In this document: positions 31,974-44,071 of the stretch, piece by piece
Layout of the letters: each line of letters begins with the position of its first letter
How positions within the stretch are numbered: the stretch's first letter is position 1
Assembly: GCA_039545355.1 (NCBI GenBank)
Contig: BCJJ01000007.1
Span: 1 to 64,000 of the forward strand
DNA: 64,000 nt
Source of the DNA: Trichosporon coremiiforme
Lineage: Eukaryota; Basidiomycota; Tremellomycetes; Trichosporonales; Trichosporonaceae
Reading direction: 5' to 3'
Program-made: the position numbers and the translations under genes
Notes under the pieces: model-generated
What the model was told of the DNA's origin: nothing
The model's input: the letters and a program-made list of their open reading frames with translations, nothing else
Database searches by the model: none

Positions 31974-33731
31974 TTACAACAATCTAAAGTACACCATGAA
32001 AGCCACGGCCGCGGCAGCCCCGAGCCCCGAGACGTGCACCCGGCGGTCCGCCCCCGAGTGCACCGCGTTCACACTCAGCCTTCCCTGCGCAGGGAAAGCG
32101 ACGTCTCGCGTGTTCACCACGGTCGCCGTCGTGCCGAGGTTCCAAAATCGGAGAGCCTTGAACCTCACCCTGTCCGCGTACACCTCGACTCTGATGGCTG
32201 TCGGCGCCTTATCGCCGATCCAAACCCCTTCCCACTCCTTGTCGCCCACATCGTACCAGTTAATTGTCGCGCCAGTGTTGAACGTGGGTGTCGTGCTGTT
32301 CCACCCCACGAGTGGGCGGTGGTCGACGTTTTGATCCGCGGCCTCTATGGCCCAGTGCGAGTGGCTCGTGACCAGGACTGCATGGGGGTTCGCAGCGAGG
32401 AGATGACGGAACCGCAGCTCGTCGGCGGCAAAATTGCGAGATTCGAAGGGGATCCATGTCCCCGAAACACTGAAGGGGAGCGGGTGGTGGGAGAACAGGA
32501 GCACAGTCCGCGAGCGCTCGCGCCAGTACTCTAGCCTTCGGGCTAGGAAGGCGAACTGCTCGTCCGATAGGACGACGTACTGTGGCTCAGGGGAGGGGTC
32601 TTGCCACCACCGCTCCGAGGCTAGCCAGATCAACGGCACACCAGACGCAGTGACGTGCTCGCCCCACAGGCCTGCGCCGCCGATGCCACCGACGTCGTTA
32701 GCGCGCGCCTCCTGCGCCGCAACGTGCCGCGCCCCCATGCCCGTATACGCCAGGAAACGGCGCTTCTTCGTATCCTCGTCCGCCTTGCCGAACATCTCGT
32801 GGTTGCCCGCCGTGCTGATGACGTTGTCGTAGGATTTGGCCGGCTTCAGAGCCTTGGAGAACGAGGACCAGCTGTCGTCCCCATCCCATCCTACCAGGTC
32901 GCCATTGATGACGAGCGTGTTTGCACGAGGCTGCAGCCCAGCCAAACCGGGGAGGAGGCTGTCGTGCATCCACTTGTTGCAGGGGATGTTTTGGATGTCG
33001 CTGATGATGTCGAGCGTCTCGAGGATCGGGCCGGTCGTGTTACCCAGCGGGCGCACGACGGCGACGTCGTCGATTAACCAGTACGATCCGTCCTTCAGCT
33101 CGAACGTGAACTGTGCCGGACCCGAGGGTGTGAAAGGTATCCGCACCTGCTCGCTCTCAGTTGCGTTGATACGATGTACGGTTGTGCTCCCGTTGAACAA
33201 TACAGAGACGGTGGCGTCCAAGCCAGCAAAGTGCGACGAAAAGCGTAACTCGTAGCTTCGTCCTAATGGGAGGCCGATCGGAGGCGAGGTCAGCTTGCCT
33301 GGTCCTTGGGCGTGCGCAACGACCCCGCTCGCTCGAGAGAAGCGCTGCTTGCCATGGGTTCCGTTATGCTCGATGATCCAGGCTAGCGTGTCGAAACCCC
33401 ATCCAGTGCTCGACCAGCCGGCGGCACCGGTCTCGAACGTCTCAAGCCACACTGGGTCCTCGGGCAGTTTCTGCGGAGGCATGGAGGGGACGACAGTGAC
33501 GTTGACGCTATACTTCGAGTCGCCAAGGTCGATGTCGACTTGCTGCAGCGTCGTCGTGTTGACCGGAGAGGTCGGGATGTGAACCGTCGTTGTACCATCA
33601 TTGTTCTTCGATGTGGACGCGTTGATGGAGACGCCGGCGTAGGTGATGTTCGCGAGGGGGATGTCACCTGTGAGGGTGAGGTTTGCGACCTGGCCCGCCC
33701 AGGCGACGGGCTTTGGGCCTGTCAGCTGCAT
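31974..33731 (-). CDS. calcineurin-like metallophosphoesterase, membrane or wall attached
   Basis: 585 residues in one exon. The metal-binding motifs of the calcineurin-like phosphoesterase fold are in order: IISDIQNIP, VINGDLVGWDGD, ISTAGNHEMFG, LFSHHPLP and VTSHSHWAI, a slight departure from the usual GHxH. An N-terminal beta-rich region of about 230 residues with many N-glycosylation sequons precedes the catalytic domain. The C-terminus is hydrophobic (AAAAVAFMVYFRLL). No signal peptide is seen. A splice-acceptor-like CTGACAG lies six bases after the ATG, so the true 5' exon with a signal peptide may lie upstream of 33731. Substrate not known. Confidence 0.82.
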   Translation of the reverse strand: MQLTGPKPVAWAGQVANLTLTGDIPLANITYAGVSINASTSKNNDGTTTVHIPTSPVNTTTLQQVDIDLGDSKYSVNVTVVPSMPPQKLPEDPVWLETFETGAAGWSSTGWGFDTLAWIIEHNGTHGKQRFSRASGVVAHAQGPGKLTSPPIGLPLGRSYELRFSSHFAGLDATVSVLFNGSTTVHRINATESEQVRIPFTPSGPAQFTFELKDGSYWLIDDVAVVRPLGNTTGPILETLDIISDIQNIPCNKWMHDSLLPGLAGLQPRANTLVINGDLVGWDGDDSWSSFSKALKPAKSYDNVISTAGNHEMFGKADEDTKKRRFLAYTGMGARHVAAQEARANDVGGIGGAGLWGEHVTASGVPLIWLASERWWQDPSPEPQYVVLSDEQFAFLARRLEYWRERSRTVLLFSHHPLPFSVSGTWIPFESRNFAADELRFRHLLAANPHAVLVTSHSHWAIEAADQNVDHRPLVGWNSTTPTFNTGATINWYDVGDKEWEGVWIGDKAPTAIRVEVYADRVRFKALRFWNLGTTATVVNTRDVAFPAQGRLSVNAVHSGADRRVHVSGLGAAAAVAFMVYFRLL

Positions 33732-34316
33732 GGATCAGTGATGAGGGGCATGGTGGTGAAAGCCAACGTTCTTAAGAGAGTGACAATGAGGTGGGGGCGG
33801 GGCGAGTGCCGAGTGATGGGATTGAGGGAGAGCCGGTGTTCGGGAACAACAGGGTCATGGATGATCAAGCCCGGCCCAGCCTGGATCCTCGATCCCTCAT
33901 CTCCCAGATCTCCCCCCCTTCCCCGGCCAGCCAGCCAACCGCAGTTGCGCACCCCACTCCCTCCTTCAATGCACGCCTTCGACTCTCGCTTGCATCCATG
34001 TCCCCGAGTCGTTTTTCTTTTGTCTCGGAATGCTGCAGATGAGGATGGCGTGGTTGCGTAGTCGATGAGTGCCGTAAATAGCCTGCACAATGCAGAGATG
34101 GACGATGGCGAGGAGCGGAAATAACCTGCACCGCGTGCTCTTGAGCTCTCGTTGCCTTTCCGTGCGATGAGGCGGTGCGGTGGAGGTGCCAACACGTGAC
34201 TCGACTGCGATCGGCGTGGGTCGATCTTCTTTACCCGGCGTTTGTTTGTGCGCGCAGCAGCACAGCTCTTGCCACCACAGCACATCGCACATCGCATCCA
34301 GATACCCACACACGCC
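33732..34316. other. divergent intergenic region
   Basis: About 585 bases between the metallophosphoesterase and the hydrolase-like gene. A CACGTG-containing GCCAACACGTGACTCG stretch lies near 34190. If the metallophosphoesterase has a missing 5' exon it would be here, but I could not identify one. Confidence 0.35.
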
Positions 34317-35396
34317 ATGACGGACGACCAGAACGGTGAACGCGTACGCAAGCGCGATATCGCCGCAAAGTACATGTGAGTAGGAGTGGAGATGTGTCTG
34401 CACCGCGGACTACTTGGCGCGGGTCCGCCCGCCTTCCATTCGCATTCCGAGCTGCTCAGCTACTATTGCGCCTGACCGAGCTGACATCCAGGAAGCAAGG
34501 GCTCGACTACTCAGAGAAGCAGCTGAAGAAGGCTGTCGGACTCGGCGCGACGCCGAACGTGGTGCCGCTAGCGCAGCCCGTCACGAATGGCGAGAATCGA
34601 GAGCTCCGCGTCGGCTGGCACCCAGTCGGTGGCTTTGCGGGCAAGTGGTTCGCAAAGGAAACAGGCCTCGGACGCCTCATCACGGAGAAGATCAACTCGT
34701 ACCCCGACCCGACACAGCACTGGGCCGTGCTCGTGGGCGACTACGCCCATCAGTTGTGGATGGTGAGTCATCGCGCACGGCTCGCCTGCCGTCGTCTTTT
34801 GTGACCGCAGGCAAGCTGCTATGTTCAGTCACTCCCAGCTGACATATCAGGACGAGAACTTCGACGTCATCTACACGAATGCAAAGGTGATTCCGGAAGA
34901 GTGGACGACGTACCCGGTTGGCTCGACGCGGTTCAACGACGACGCGATCCGACGCACGGGCGAACACGTGATTGCGCAATTGCGTGAGACGAAGCCCGCG
35001 TACAACCTGATTACGAACAACTGCCAGACGTACGCCCTTCTGCTGCTCGATGCGATCAAGGCGGAGGGCGAGGCCAAGTTCCCGACGACGCAGAACGTGT
35101 ACGACCGCCTGACGGGACCAGGTAAGGTGCTCGACCTCTTCCTTCCCCCGACGGACGTGCCGCACGGCGCTGAGCCGCAGGGCCAGGAGACCGTCACAAA
35201 CGCGCAGAGCGTCATGACGGACCACACACACCAGGTCGACGCGAACGCAAAGGCCGCCGAGGACTCGGACACCGACCGATCGCGCGGTAACAGCCCCGGC
35301 ACCGGGTCGCGAAGTATGGGTGAGGTCGACCAAGCCCGCGACGCAAAGAAGAAGGACGGCATCTTCAAGCGCATGTTCCGCAAGAAGAGCCCGTAG
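34317..35396 (+). CDS. papain-like (NlpC/P60-LRAT type) hydrolase-like protein
   Basis: Exons 34317-34375, 34492-34762 and 34851-35396 (introns 116 and 88 nt, the first ending CTGACATCCAG) give 291 residues. A His in QHWAVLVGDYAHQLW and a Cys in NLITNNCQTYALLLLDAI match the His...Asn-Cys order of circularly permuted papain-like enzymes such as LRAT and PPPDE families. The C-terminal third is Ser/Asp rich and disordered and ends with the basic KKDGIFKRMFRKKSP, a possible membrane-surface patch. The enzymatic role is inferred only from these residues. The family name is uncertain. Confidence 0.75.
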
Positions 35397-37082
35397 CGCG
35401 GGTGGTCGCTCCTCGGCCGCTTTCCCGGAAACGCGTTCGAGCTGTAGCATATGCGGGCACCGGCTGCGAGTGACCAGCCCACCGCCTGACCTTCGCGAGA
35501 TTCTTGAAAAGCACACGTGCTTGGCGCTCCTTGTCAAGCTGTGGGGCAGTGTAGATTATAGACTAACGACATGTTTAATGCCATTTCTTCTTCTAGGTCT
35601 TGTTTACTACTTGCAGCATCTGTATTCTGTCGGCCGGTGAGCAACATCCCGCCGTTCGGAGTGGGTTAAAGTGGCCGGGGGACGCCTTCGATGGCTTGGA
35701 CGCACCGCCCAGCTTGTCCAATAACCGGACAATGTCACTCCGGTTTGTGCCTCTCGGCGCCGGTGGCTGCGGGGGCGGCGCTGGAATTGGGGCGGCTACG
35801 ACTCCGACGACGCCAAAGCCGAGTGTCCTCAGCGGTGGTTCATTCCTTCTGGCGCCACTTATCCAGCCTCAGACTCAATCACGTGGACATCTACACCGCC
35901 GCCTGGCTTTCGAGTCCGGAATCCATTCGTTATTGCTTTCGGATGTCCCTGTGATTGGTGCCTAGTGGCGAGCGCCGACGCCGCTGTTTGGCCGCTGCCT
36001 GGTGATGTGTGTGCCGGTGTCTCGCGTGTCTCGTGTCCTGCCGCCACCCAGGCCGGCGTGAACCTTCTTCAGCCGGCATCGGCACAACGTAGTCGGCACA
36101 GCCGGGGTAGAGGGTTGGGGACACGGGTTCGACCGAGAAATGCAGATCTCAATTCATCCCCACACTCGTCTGGGATTCATGAGCCCACCTCCCATTGGAT
36201 ATCCCAACTTCCGTCAGACCTGTTCAGACGTCTGGAGATGTCCAGATCGCAGTAGATCCAGCATTATCACGCGGATCCGTGGGCTCTCTCTCGGTGCCGT
36301 GCGATTTGCGCGGTTCTGCCGTCTAGACTCGCGTCCGGCTGCGCTGTGGTATGTGGGCTCCTAGCGAGCCGTGATAAGGCAGATTGGCGTCGAGGAGCGC
36401 TCCATCGAGGATCCTCCGAATTCGAGAGACACTGGTACTAGCCAGAGCCCACACACCTCGGTCCTGACAGAGACCACGCCGTTTCAAGTGACGAGAGGAG
36501 TGAGAGGAGGCGACGGCAAGAACGAGCAGGTACAGTACAATGACGCACCGTGGTCTTGCGCGCGCCGGGCCGGCCAAGTCCGGTTCGGCTGAACCCTGGT
36601 TGCCCACTTTCCCAGCCCATCGCATAGGATAGACGCCGATACGACGCTCCCTCGATCTCGATCTCGCACGCCAATGCAAGCCCACTGGAGTTCGGAGCAG
36701 ACTTTCCAGACTCCAGGCGACGGATGCATCACCTGATCCTCCCCCGCTCAGGAGACATCCAGGGAGCGGCCTCCCCCGCATCACACTTTCTCGGGCCCCA
36801 CACCTCCCGCTCCATTCAGGGGATAACGAGAGCCAAGATTGCGGCACTTGTTCCAGACGAGCCAGTCACATCGCACTGAGAGAGATACTGCGCAGGGCTG
36901 CGCTGAGGGCTGGAACAATGGCGGTTGCAGCGGGTGGGGCACCGGGACTGGAACAGCTGGAAGAGTCGCGCGTCATGAGGTGAAGCGAGGTGCATTCCCG
37001 GTGGAGAGATGGAGCATAAAACCCTTCTGGACCTCGAAGGAGTAGCTTCTTCCCCACCTCCCGGCCAAGAGATCATTACAGC
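35397..37082. other. long intergenic region, no gene supported
   Basis: About 1.7 kb before the MFS carrier gene. No frame has recognisable protein motifs. The bases immediately before 37083 show TATA-poor, pyrimidine-rich sequence. It likely contains the carrier promoter, which for Dal5/Tna1-like genes is often nutrient-regulated (family knowledge). Confidence 0.4.
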
Positions 37083-39060
37083 ATGGCCCCGACAGTCACG
37101 GACACACCACCCAGGCCGGAGCTGGACCGGCTCGACTCGATCGAGAAGAAGGAGTCGATCTCCCACAACGAGTACGCCTCGTCTGACCCCTCGGGAGTCG
37201 AGGGGCAGGATGGCAAGGTCGACATCGACCATGGTATCGACCCCACCGTGCTCAAGCGCATCATGCGCAAGGTCGACTGGCGCCTCGTACCCACCCTCGC
37301 CGCCATGTACTGCGTGTCCCTCATCGACCGCACGAACCTGTCCTACGCCCGCCAGGCGAACAACATGTGGATGGACACCGAGCTCGGCACCAAGTACGGC
37401 AACCGCTACTCCATCATCACCGCGGTGTTCTTCATCCCGTACATCATTCTGGAGATCCCAGTGAGTTGACAGGAAGAGCTGGAAGGAGAGGGGTGGAGGA
37501 TGGGGAGCCCCAGGTGGAGGGATGGGTAGAGGCAGTGGTGGAGGCAGAAGTGGCGGTGGCACAAGCGGACGAGGGAGGGGCTGAGGGCGCCGGTGGGGCG
37601 ACCCAGCAGGATACGGACAGACAGAACATCGCTGACTCCAGTCTCAATTCGGTCTCCGCCGCTTCGGCGCGCGTATCTGGCTCGGCGGCGCCGTCGTGAT
37701 CTGGGGCATCATCGAGCTCTGCATGGGCTTCGTTACGACCTGGTCACAACTTGCCGGTCTCCGTGCCGCTCTCGGAGCCTTCGAGGCCGCCCTTTTCCCG
37801 GGAGCGACCTACCTCCTGGCCTGCTGGTACCCCCGTCGCCAGATGGCTTCGCGCACGGCCTTCTTCTACATCTCCTCGGCCTTTGTGGCGTCCTGCACCA
37901 CCCCGCTCGGCTACGCTTACGGCCTCCTTCACGGCAAGGGCAATCTCTCGGGATGGGCGTGGATGTTCGTCTTCTCCGGTATTCTGACCATCATCGTCGG
38001 CATCATCGGCTTCATCTTCCTCACCGACGTGCCTAACAAGGCTAAATTCCTCACCGAGGAGGAACGGGCGATCGTGAACCTCCGAATTGAGCGCGATCGA
38101 GCCGATTCCGTCGACGACCCCATCACTTGGGCCAAAGTAGGCCGTTATCTGGCCGATTGGAAGCTCTGGATGTACGGCGTTTGGTTCATGAGTAACAACC
38201 TCTTGACCTACAGGTGAATATTGGCGTGAAAACGGCTTGCAAACGCTTCTGGGAGTTGTTTTGACATGTTGACATGTTCTTCGATCCTCCCTCCTCCCTC
38301 CTCACCCCCCCTCCTCCACCGCTTTAACCCCCCGAGCTCCTGCCATGACAAGCCCCTAACCCCCTTACCGAGTCCATCTTGCTAACGAACAGCCAAGCCT
38401 ACTTCCTCCCTGTCATTCTGAAGTCCATGGGCTTCGATTACGTCGGTCAAATGCTCCTGGGAACTCCGACGTGAGTTTCACACTTTTCGCCACTTTGGTC
38501 GTGACACTCCCATGTCTGCGCCTCGCTGCGCCTCTCTACGCCCTCTGCGCCCCCGCTAACGTTTCAGGTACGCCTGGGCTATCATTCCCTCAATTGTCTG
38601 CGCCCGGATCGCCGACAACTACCGCGGAATGCGTGCCCCTATGGTCATGTTCAACACGGCGTGTGCGCTTGCCGGTACTGCCATGTTCTCGAAGCTCTCG
38701 ATGGCTCACAAGGCTGCGCGCTACGCCGGCGTGTTCCTGGCTGTGGGAGGCGCTAATGCGAACGTAGGCCTCATCATCTCCTGGTCCCAAACGAGCATCA
38801 GGCAGCAGAGCAAGCGTGCCGTCTCCTCAGGCTTGATCATCCTCTGGGGCGGCATCGGTGGTATCCTCGCCGCGGTCACCATGCTTCAGAAGGAGGCGGC
38901 GAAGGGCTACCCGACCGGTATCAACTTCTGCCTCGGCATGAACGCGTTTGTGTTCGTCGGCGCCTTCGGACTCAGCATGTACTACCGCATGCGCAACCGG
39001 CAGGCGGACAAGGGCAAGGCCGTCCTTGAGAACGACGAGAACTTCCGTTACCAGCCTTAG
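37083..39060 (+). CDS. MFS anion:cation symporter, Dal5/Tna1-like
   Basis: Four exons, 37083-37460, 37642-38213, 38393-38470 and 38568-39060, give 506 residues; the introns (181, 179, 97 nt) are longer than elsewhere in the window. Twelve TM segments are visible. The ACS family start WRLVPTLAAMYCVSLIDRTN (the Asp-Arg-Thr-Asn motif of TM1), EIPSQFGLRRFGARIWLG after exon 1, PGATYLLACWYPRRQMASRT and FLTDVPNKAKFLTEEER are typical of allantoate, nicotinate or vitamin carriers. The transported compound cannot be decided. Plasma membrane is expected. Confidence 0.92.
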
Positions 39061-39351
39061 GATGTCGGTCAAGTGTTGTGAAATAGGTCAGAAGTATTCA
39101 GAAGTATATTGTAGTGAGGTAGAAACAGGGTTAATCATGCATGAGAAGTCACGAATGATCGAGAGAACGTCGGTCCGCCCACCTGCTTGCCGAGTTCGTA
39201 ATGTTTGATGTCGTCCTTTCGATCCGCCACCTCCACCAACACGTGACCTGACGACGACATCAGCTCCAATGTCTTTGACAATCAGTCCCTGCAAGCTTAA
39301 CATTTGCATGCAGTGCGCGTGTCTAGAATCTATGTGAGACTTTGGGAGGAT

Positions 39352-40226
39352 TTACGCAGCCTCAACGCCCCCAGCGCCAGCGAAGGCAGTACCATCGTTG
39401 TCTCCGTTCTCGGGGTCCGGATCCGCCTCGTACACGCCCTCTCCCTCGTAATTGACATACACGCGGAACGCGGTCGCAAGTCCGCACGAGTGTCCGGGGC
39501 GCAGCTTCACCATGTGCCCTCCGAGGACGTCGCGTACGGTGTCACGGACCTTCCACCCGGTAGACGCGATGATCTTGGTGTCGGGCGTGCTGAGGGCGCG
39601 GACGGTGGTCGCCGTCTTTGAGAAGCAGTCCTCGTTGATGTACGGCGGATCAAGGATGACAACAGCGGCCCGGATATTCTTGATTTGGGCACGCGTCAGG
39701 TTTCCAACATTGTGCGGGCGGTTGTAGTCGTAGGACCGGAACTCGGGAAAGACGGCAAAGCGGCTGTCGAACTCAAGGAGAAGGAGGCGGTTCGGCACAC
39801 CCATTTTCTATTGTCAGCATTACTCCTATTTTCCAGACATACCTTAAGCGCGAGGAAAACACTGGGGCTGGAGATGAGCACGATGGTCCCTCCATTGGCC
39901 TGGCGGATGCACTCGTCCGCCAGTGTGCGGGCAGTGGCGTCGTCATTCCAGAACTGGCTCATGCCCCACTGCTCCGGGAACACCTGCATGGACAGGGCGC
40001 TGTTCGCCTTCTCCTTTTGCTCGGCTTCCTGCTCGGAAGACTCCCGCGCGAGCTCATCGGCAGCGAGGTATGCGGCAGCCATCTCTTCAAGCACCTGGCT
40101 GTCCGCCATGTATTGTGCGACAGCGCTCATAGCATCAGCCGCGAGTGAGACTTCAGGTGAGGTACCAAGCGCGGGCTGAGCAGCCAGGGGGCGGACGGGC
40201 GAGGAGGGAATCGCGGTGGCGAGCAT
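39352..40226 (-). CDS. EFM5: EEF1AKMT1/EFM5-type lysine methyltransferase
   Basis: Exons 40226-39843 and 39807-39352 around a 35-nt intron give 279 residues. The signature DPPY is in VVILDPPYINEDCFSKTA; upstream EQWGMSQFWND and GGTIVLISSPSVFLALK mark the AdoMet-binding start, and EFDSRF and FPEFRSYDYN are typical. The family trimethylates a lysine of elongation factor eEF1A (Lys79 in yeast). An N-terminal extension of about 75 residues, Ala/Glu rich, is variable. Confidence 0.88.
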
Positions 40227-41574
40227 TGCGGATACGGATGGGGGCAGGCGGCACTGGTGTCGTGGGGGAGAAGGCGGCGGCGGGGGGCAGCAGAGGCATC
40301 AAACTGGTGGTGTGTTTGGGCGACAGAGACGACATTGTCACGGCGTCTTATAGCGCAGCCTGCGGTGGTCGCGGGGAGCTACAGTCTTTGCTTGAGAGGG
40401 AATTTTCTGCCTGGACATTGGCCCGTCATAACGACGGGGCACGTGGCCAAGCTTTGAAAGCATGAGTCTAGGCTCGGCACTCCGTTGGACCCCGCGGCCC
40501 TGTTCTTGTCTCCCCTCGGTACCTTGGACACCCTTCGGCGTCGTGCAGGCGACGGAGTTCCATGCTGGACCCTGAAACCAGGGTCCCTGTAAATTTTGAC
40601 GACGGTTGCCGCAGCAAAGTCTTGGCACGGAGGTATGCGGCCCGAGTTAGACACCGTCGACGGCGAATACGTGGTCCTGGCCCTTAAAGAGCATATGCTG
40701 GACAGCTCCGGAGGTTGAGAACAAGTTCAATGGCAGGGCTTACCTCCGTGTTCATCTCGTCTCTCAGGCAGGGAAAGACCGGGGAAGGTCAGAAATTGGC
40801 CGAGATTGTGGAAAGTCACCGTGCTTTCACCTCGACAACTCGCCGTGTGCCATGATGACCCTGAGCAGAGCAGCAGAGACCGTTATTCACGCTCTGAGCG
40901 AAGAAGTGCGGCAGTGGTGTTGAGCAGGTGGCTGGGACTACTGACGCAGCTGGGAAGGGTGTCTGACCTGTAGTGAGCTTGTTGCGGTCGTAGGCAGCGG
41001 GCGGCCAGCGGAGAGGTGGGCATCGTAGGATAGCTGCGGGCCTGAGCACACTTTGCTGCCGTCAAACAGCCATCATTCCAGAAGCTGAACTTGCTGTTGT
41101 GCACGCATGTGAACGATGGAGTGGATGACACTGAGCGTTCGTCACCTGGCTAGCATGGCTCCCGGGGCGACCCCTAGCAGAGTGTGGTGTGGTAGAGTGC
41201 GCCAGTGATTTGCTTCCGGATCAGTCCAGACATCATCCTGCAACGTCCACACTTTGAGACGACCTTTCGGGGCCGTTGCAACAACTCGGGGCCGTTGCAA
41301 CAACACGGTCAAGACAGCGCTCACTATGTGTGATGCGAACGCTGGCGGTCGACGCCGTTGCGCCCATCGGTAAGAAGTCTGAAAACACCCACCTGAACGA
41401 CTGGATATTAGTTTCCCACAGTCTTCTCAGATACATCGTTCCTGAATAGATCTCTTGAAAAATGGCATCGGAGCTCGCTTCTTGCAGATTAATTGTTTCC
41501 CACGGCTGTTGCGGTCACCTACACCAGAGCAAGCGCTTCCCCCTCGCTCACTATGATCTGCTCATGGCAACAGC
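40227..41574. other. intergenic region with a 2 x 19-base tandem repeat
   Basis: About 1.35 kb with no supported gene. A perfect tandem duplication of 19 bases, TCGGGGCCGTTGCAACAAC, occupies 41267-41304. Nothing else is recognised. Confidence 0.45.
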
Positions 41575-42890
41575 ATGCTTCAACAGAGCTATGGAGACCC
41601 CTCCGACGGGTTTTCGCAGGATACAGTGCCGCTTCCCTCATCCAAGGTCAAGCGCGCACTCCGTAATCTCGAGTACAAGCGGCGCAGGAAAAAGAAGGGA
41701 AAGCAGTACCTCGCGGCCTCCACTCATCACTCCCTGTCCGAGCATCACACTGTAGGTGATCGCTGGTACCTTACAGCGTTGAGGAATGCCTCCCTCCCTC
41801 ATGCAGATGAAGACTTTAGGGCTGACATGCAGAACACTCACACCCGCCATTACAGAGTCATCGAGCTGGAAGATGTTCCGCTGTGGGGCTCCCCCTTGAT
41901 TGCCCGCCAAACATCAAGCACCAATAGGGAGTCAGGCCAGGGTTCACATCTGCCAGGAGCCGACAACACCGCAGGGGTCACCGCATCGACGGGCAACACC
42001 GTTTCTGACGCCGATATGGTCATCGAGGGTCTATCGATTGCAGGGCAGTAGGCCGTCCTCCCGAAGCGCGACTTCGCTCTGTATATGCCGCCGAAACCCC
42101 ATTCGCGGCATCCCAAGCACCCGCTCAGGTGGTTCCGATACGGCTTTCCACAAGCAAAGCTCAACCTGTCGCAAGTGCCGTCGTCGAGCTCGAAGCTTCT
42201 TCCAAGCCATCCCCGTCCTCAGCGAACCATCCCGTCCACCGCGGAGTTTGGACGCGCCAGTGGACTCGTCCAAGCCAGGATACCCGAGCCAAGGAAGCAG
42301 CCGATCACCTCCGCAACGCCTTCGACAGGTCAGGGGGCAAGATCGTCCGCAAAGTCATGGACTTGGACTTCGACTTGGCTATATGAATGAAGGAAGCGCA
42401 TCGCCCCACTGGTCCGTCGTCGTACCGCAACGCGGATGTCCGTTATGGCGCCCTGGGCACTGTCATGTCGGTTCTCTTTGGCTGCGAGGACTGGCACAGG
42501 GATGAGGGCGCATCCGCAGCACACCCTTCGGTTGTTTTTGCCACCAAGCCGGCAAAGCCTAAACGTCCGGCTTCCAGGCGATCATGCCTCGGTCATTCTC
42601 ATGGAACCGGGTGACGCGGTCGGCATCCTTTCCTCAGTGTACGAGCACAGGGTGGAGGAGGAGAGGGAGGGGTCGTAGCTGTGGCCCGGGCAGTTCTGTG
42701 TCTGCATGGCTTGGATCTGGCAGCCACGGTAAACGTGATTGTTCAAGACGCTCAGCTATTCGACACGTGTTTCAGAGAAGTCACTATCGAGCCCCTTCAC
42801 CATCAGGGAGGGACACTGAGTCTATCGCTAGGATCTGCGCACCGTGCATGCATAGGCAGTCAGAACAACCGCTCCACCCATCACCATTAA
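41575..42890 (+). pseudogene. uncharacterised coding-like region in shifting frames
   Basis: An open frame of 158 codons (41575-42051) has codon-like composition with a basic SKVKRALRNLEYKRRRKKKG segment and an acidic ELEDVPLWGSPL segment. After its TAG, further coding-like stretches follow in other frames: 42129-42386 (AADHLRNAFDRSGGKIVRK), 42436-42678 (HASVILMEPGDAVGILSS) and 42681-42890. They have no clear introns to join them. This may be a decaying gene or a coincidence of high GC; I cannot identify a family. Confidence 0.3.
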
Positions 42891-42922
42891 CCTCGCACGG
42901 TGGTCGACCCGCCCGACGGCGC

Positions 42923-43198
42923 TCACCAGCCGCGCCGACGCCTCCTTGCTGCCGCCTTCGCCTTCGACTGCTTCCGATACTTGTCCTTCAGGTAGTTCAC
43001 AGTGGCGACCGTCTTGGTGGCGTACGGGCGAGGGTTGGGAAGATCTCTAGCGGCTGGCCTGTTGGTACTTGCCCTTGGAGTCTCGGTCTCTTCCACGGGC
43101 TCATTCTGCTGGTAGTCCTTGTCATGGGGCTCTGGCTGCTCGACTTTGTTCTCCTCCGTAACGACCTTCGATGGCTTGGGCTCTTCGACGGGGTCCAT
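42923..43198 (-). CDS. small charged hypothetical protein
   Basis: Single-exon 91 residues, starting MDPVEEPKPSKVV. The first half is Glu/Pro/Thr rich, the end is strongly basic (KAKAAARRRRRGW). No signal peptide, membrane segment or known motif. Its strong composition bias and clean start suggest expression, possibly as a small nuclear or RNA-binding protein, but this is inference from charge alone. Confidence 0.4.
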   Translation of the reverse strand: MDPVEEPKPSKVVTEENKVEQPEPHDKDYQQNEPVEETETPRASTNRPAARDLPNPRPYATKTVATVNYLKDKYRKQSKAKAAARRRRRGW

Positions 43199-44071
43199 GG
43201 ATTGTTTGGAGCTCAGTAAGGCTCCAAATTACCTCAAGAAGGGAAGATAGAGCGGTTAAGTTACGAGGGAGAGCGCAACAGATTACGTCCCGGTACTCAA
43301 GCAACGGGCAACTATACGACTCACCGCAGTCGTGAGAGTGTTTCTCTGGTAACCGCGTGTGTGATGGCCGAGTGATGAATACAGGCGTACGCCGTTGGCC
43401 AGCGATCACGTCGTACTGCAATGCCGCTGACCACTCGTACGGATGTGGTCATTCTCACCAAGAATGGAACAATGGTGTGCTAACGCATGCGCAGGCACCG
43501 ATCGAATCGGGCGCTCACGTCGTGCCAACGGAGAAATGGCTGGGTGTGATACAGACCTACGATGCGCAGCAGCCAGCTCTCAGTTAATGTGCCAAACTGA
43601 TGACGGTTAAGGCGTAAAAGCGGTCTGTCGGCAGGAAGGAGTGAGCTGTGGAGATGGACTGGAACCGGCGTCTGACTCCGTGCAACTGCAGGTCGAGCTT
43701 GTAAATGTGAGAATGCGTGCATCCTTACGACCATCCAATCGACGAGGCTGTCCCGCGTTGCGCCGTCGTGCTGAGCTCTTCCAACGGAACTGACCCTCGG
43801 TGATGAACAAGTGTTCCCGCATGCCGTACTGCCAGCATGAGGAAACGCTGGACATCAGACAGCGGACAGTGTAGCCCGAGCGGACAGCGCGTTCGTTTCG
43901 CAGCCTGCCGGTGAACCTGTGACCGAGGTAAACACCGTGGTAGAAACGTGCTGGGGGCCGTGTGGAATGTGGGTGATGCACAAACCGGGGGCGGAGTCAA
44001 CACTCGCCGACACATGAACACTCAGATGTAACTTCACAAGCAGACTATTCCTCACTCTCTCCCAACTCACT
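43199..44071. other. intergenic region
   Basis: About 870 bases with no supported gene, ending in the promoter of the F-box-like gene. Confidence 0.35.
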
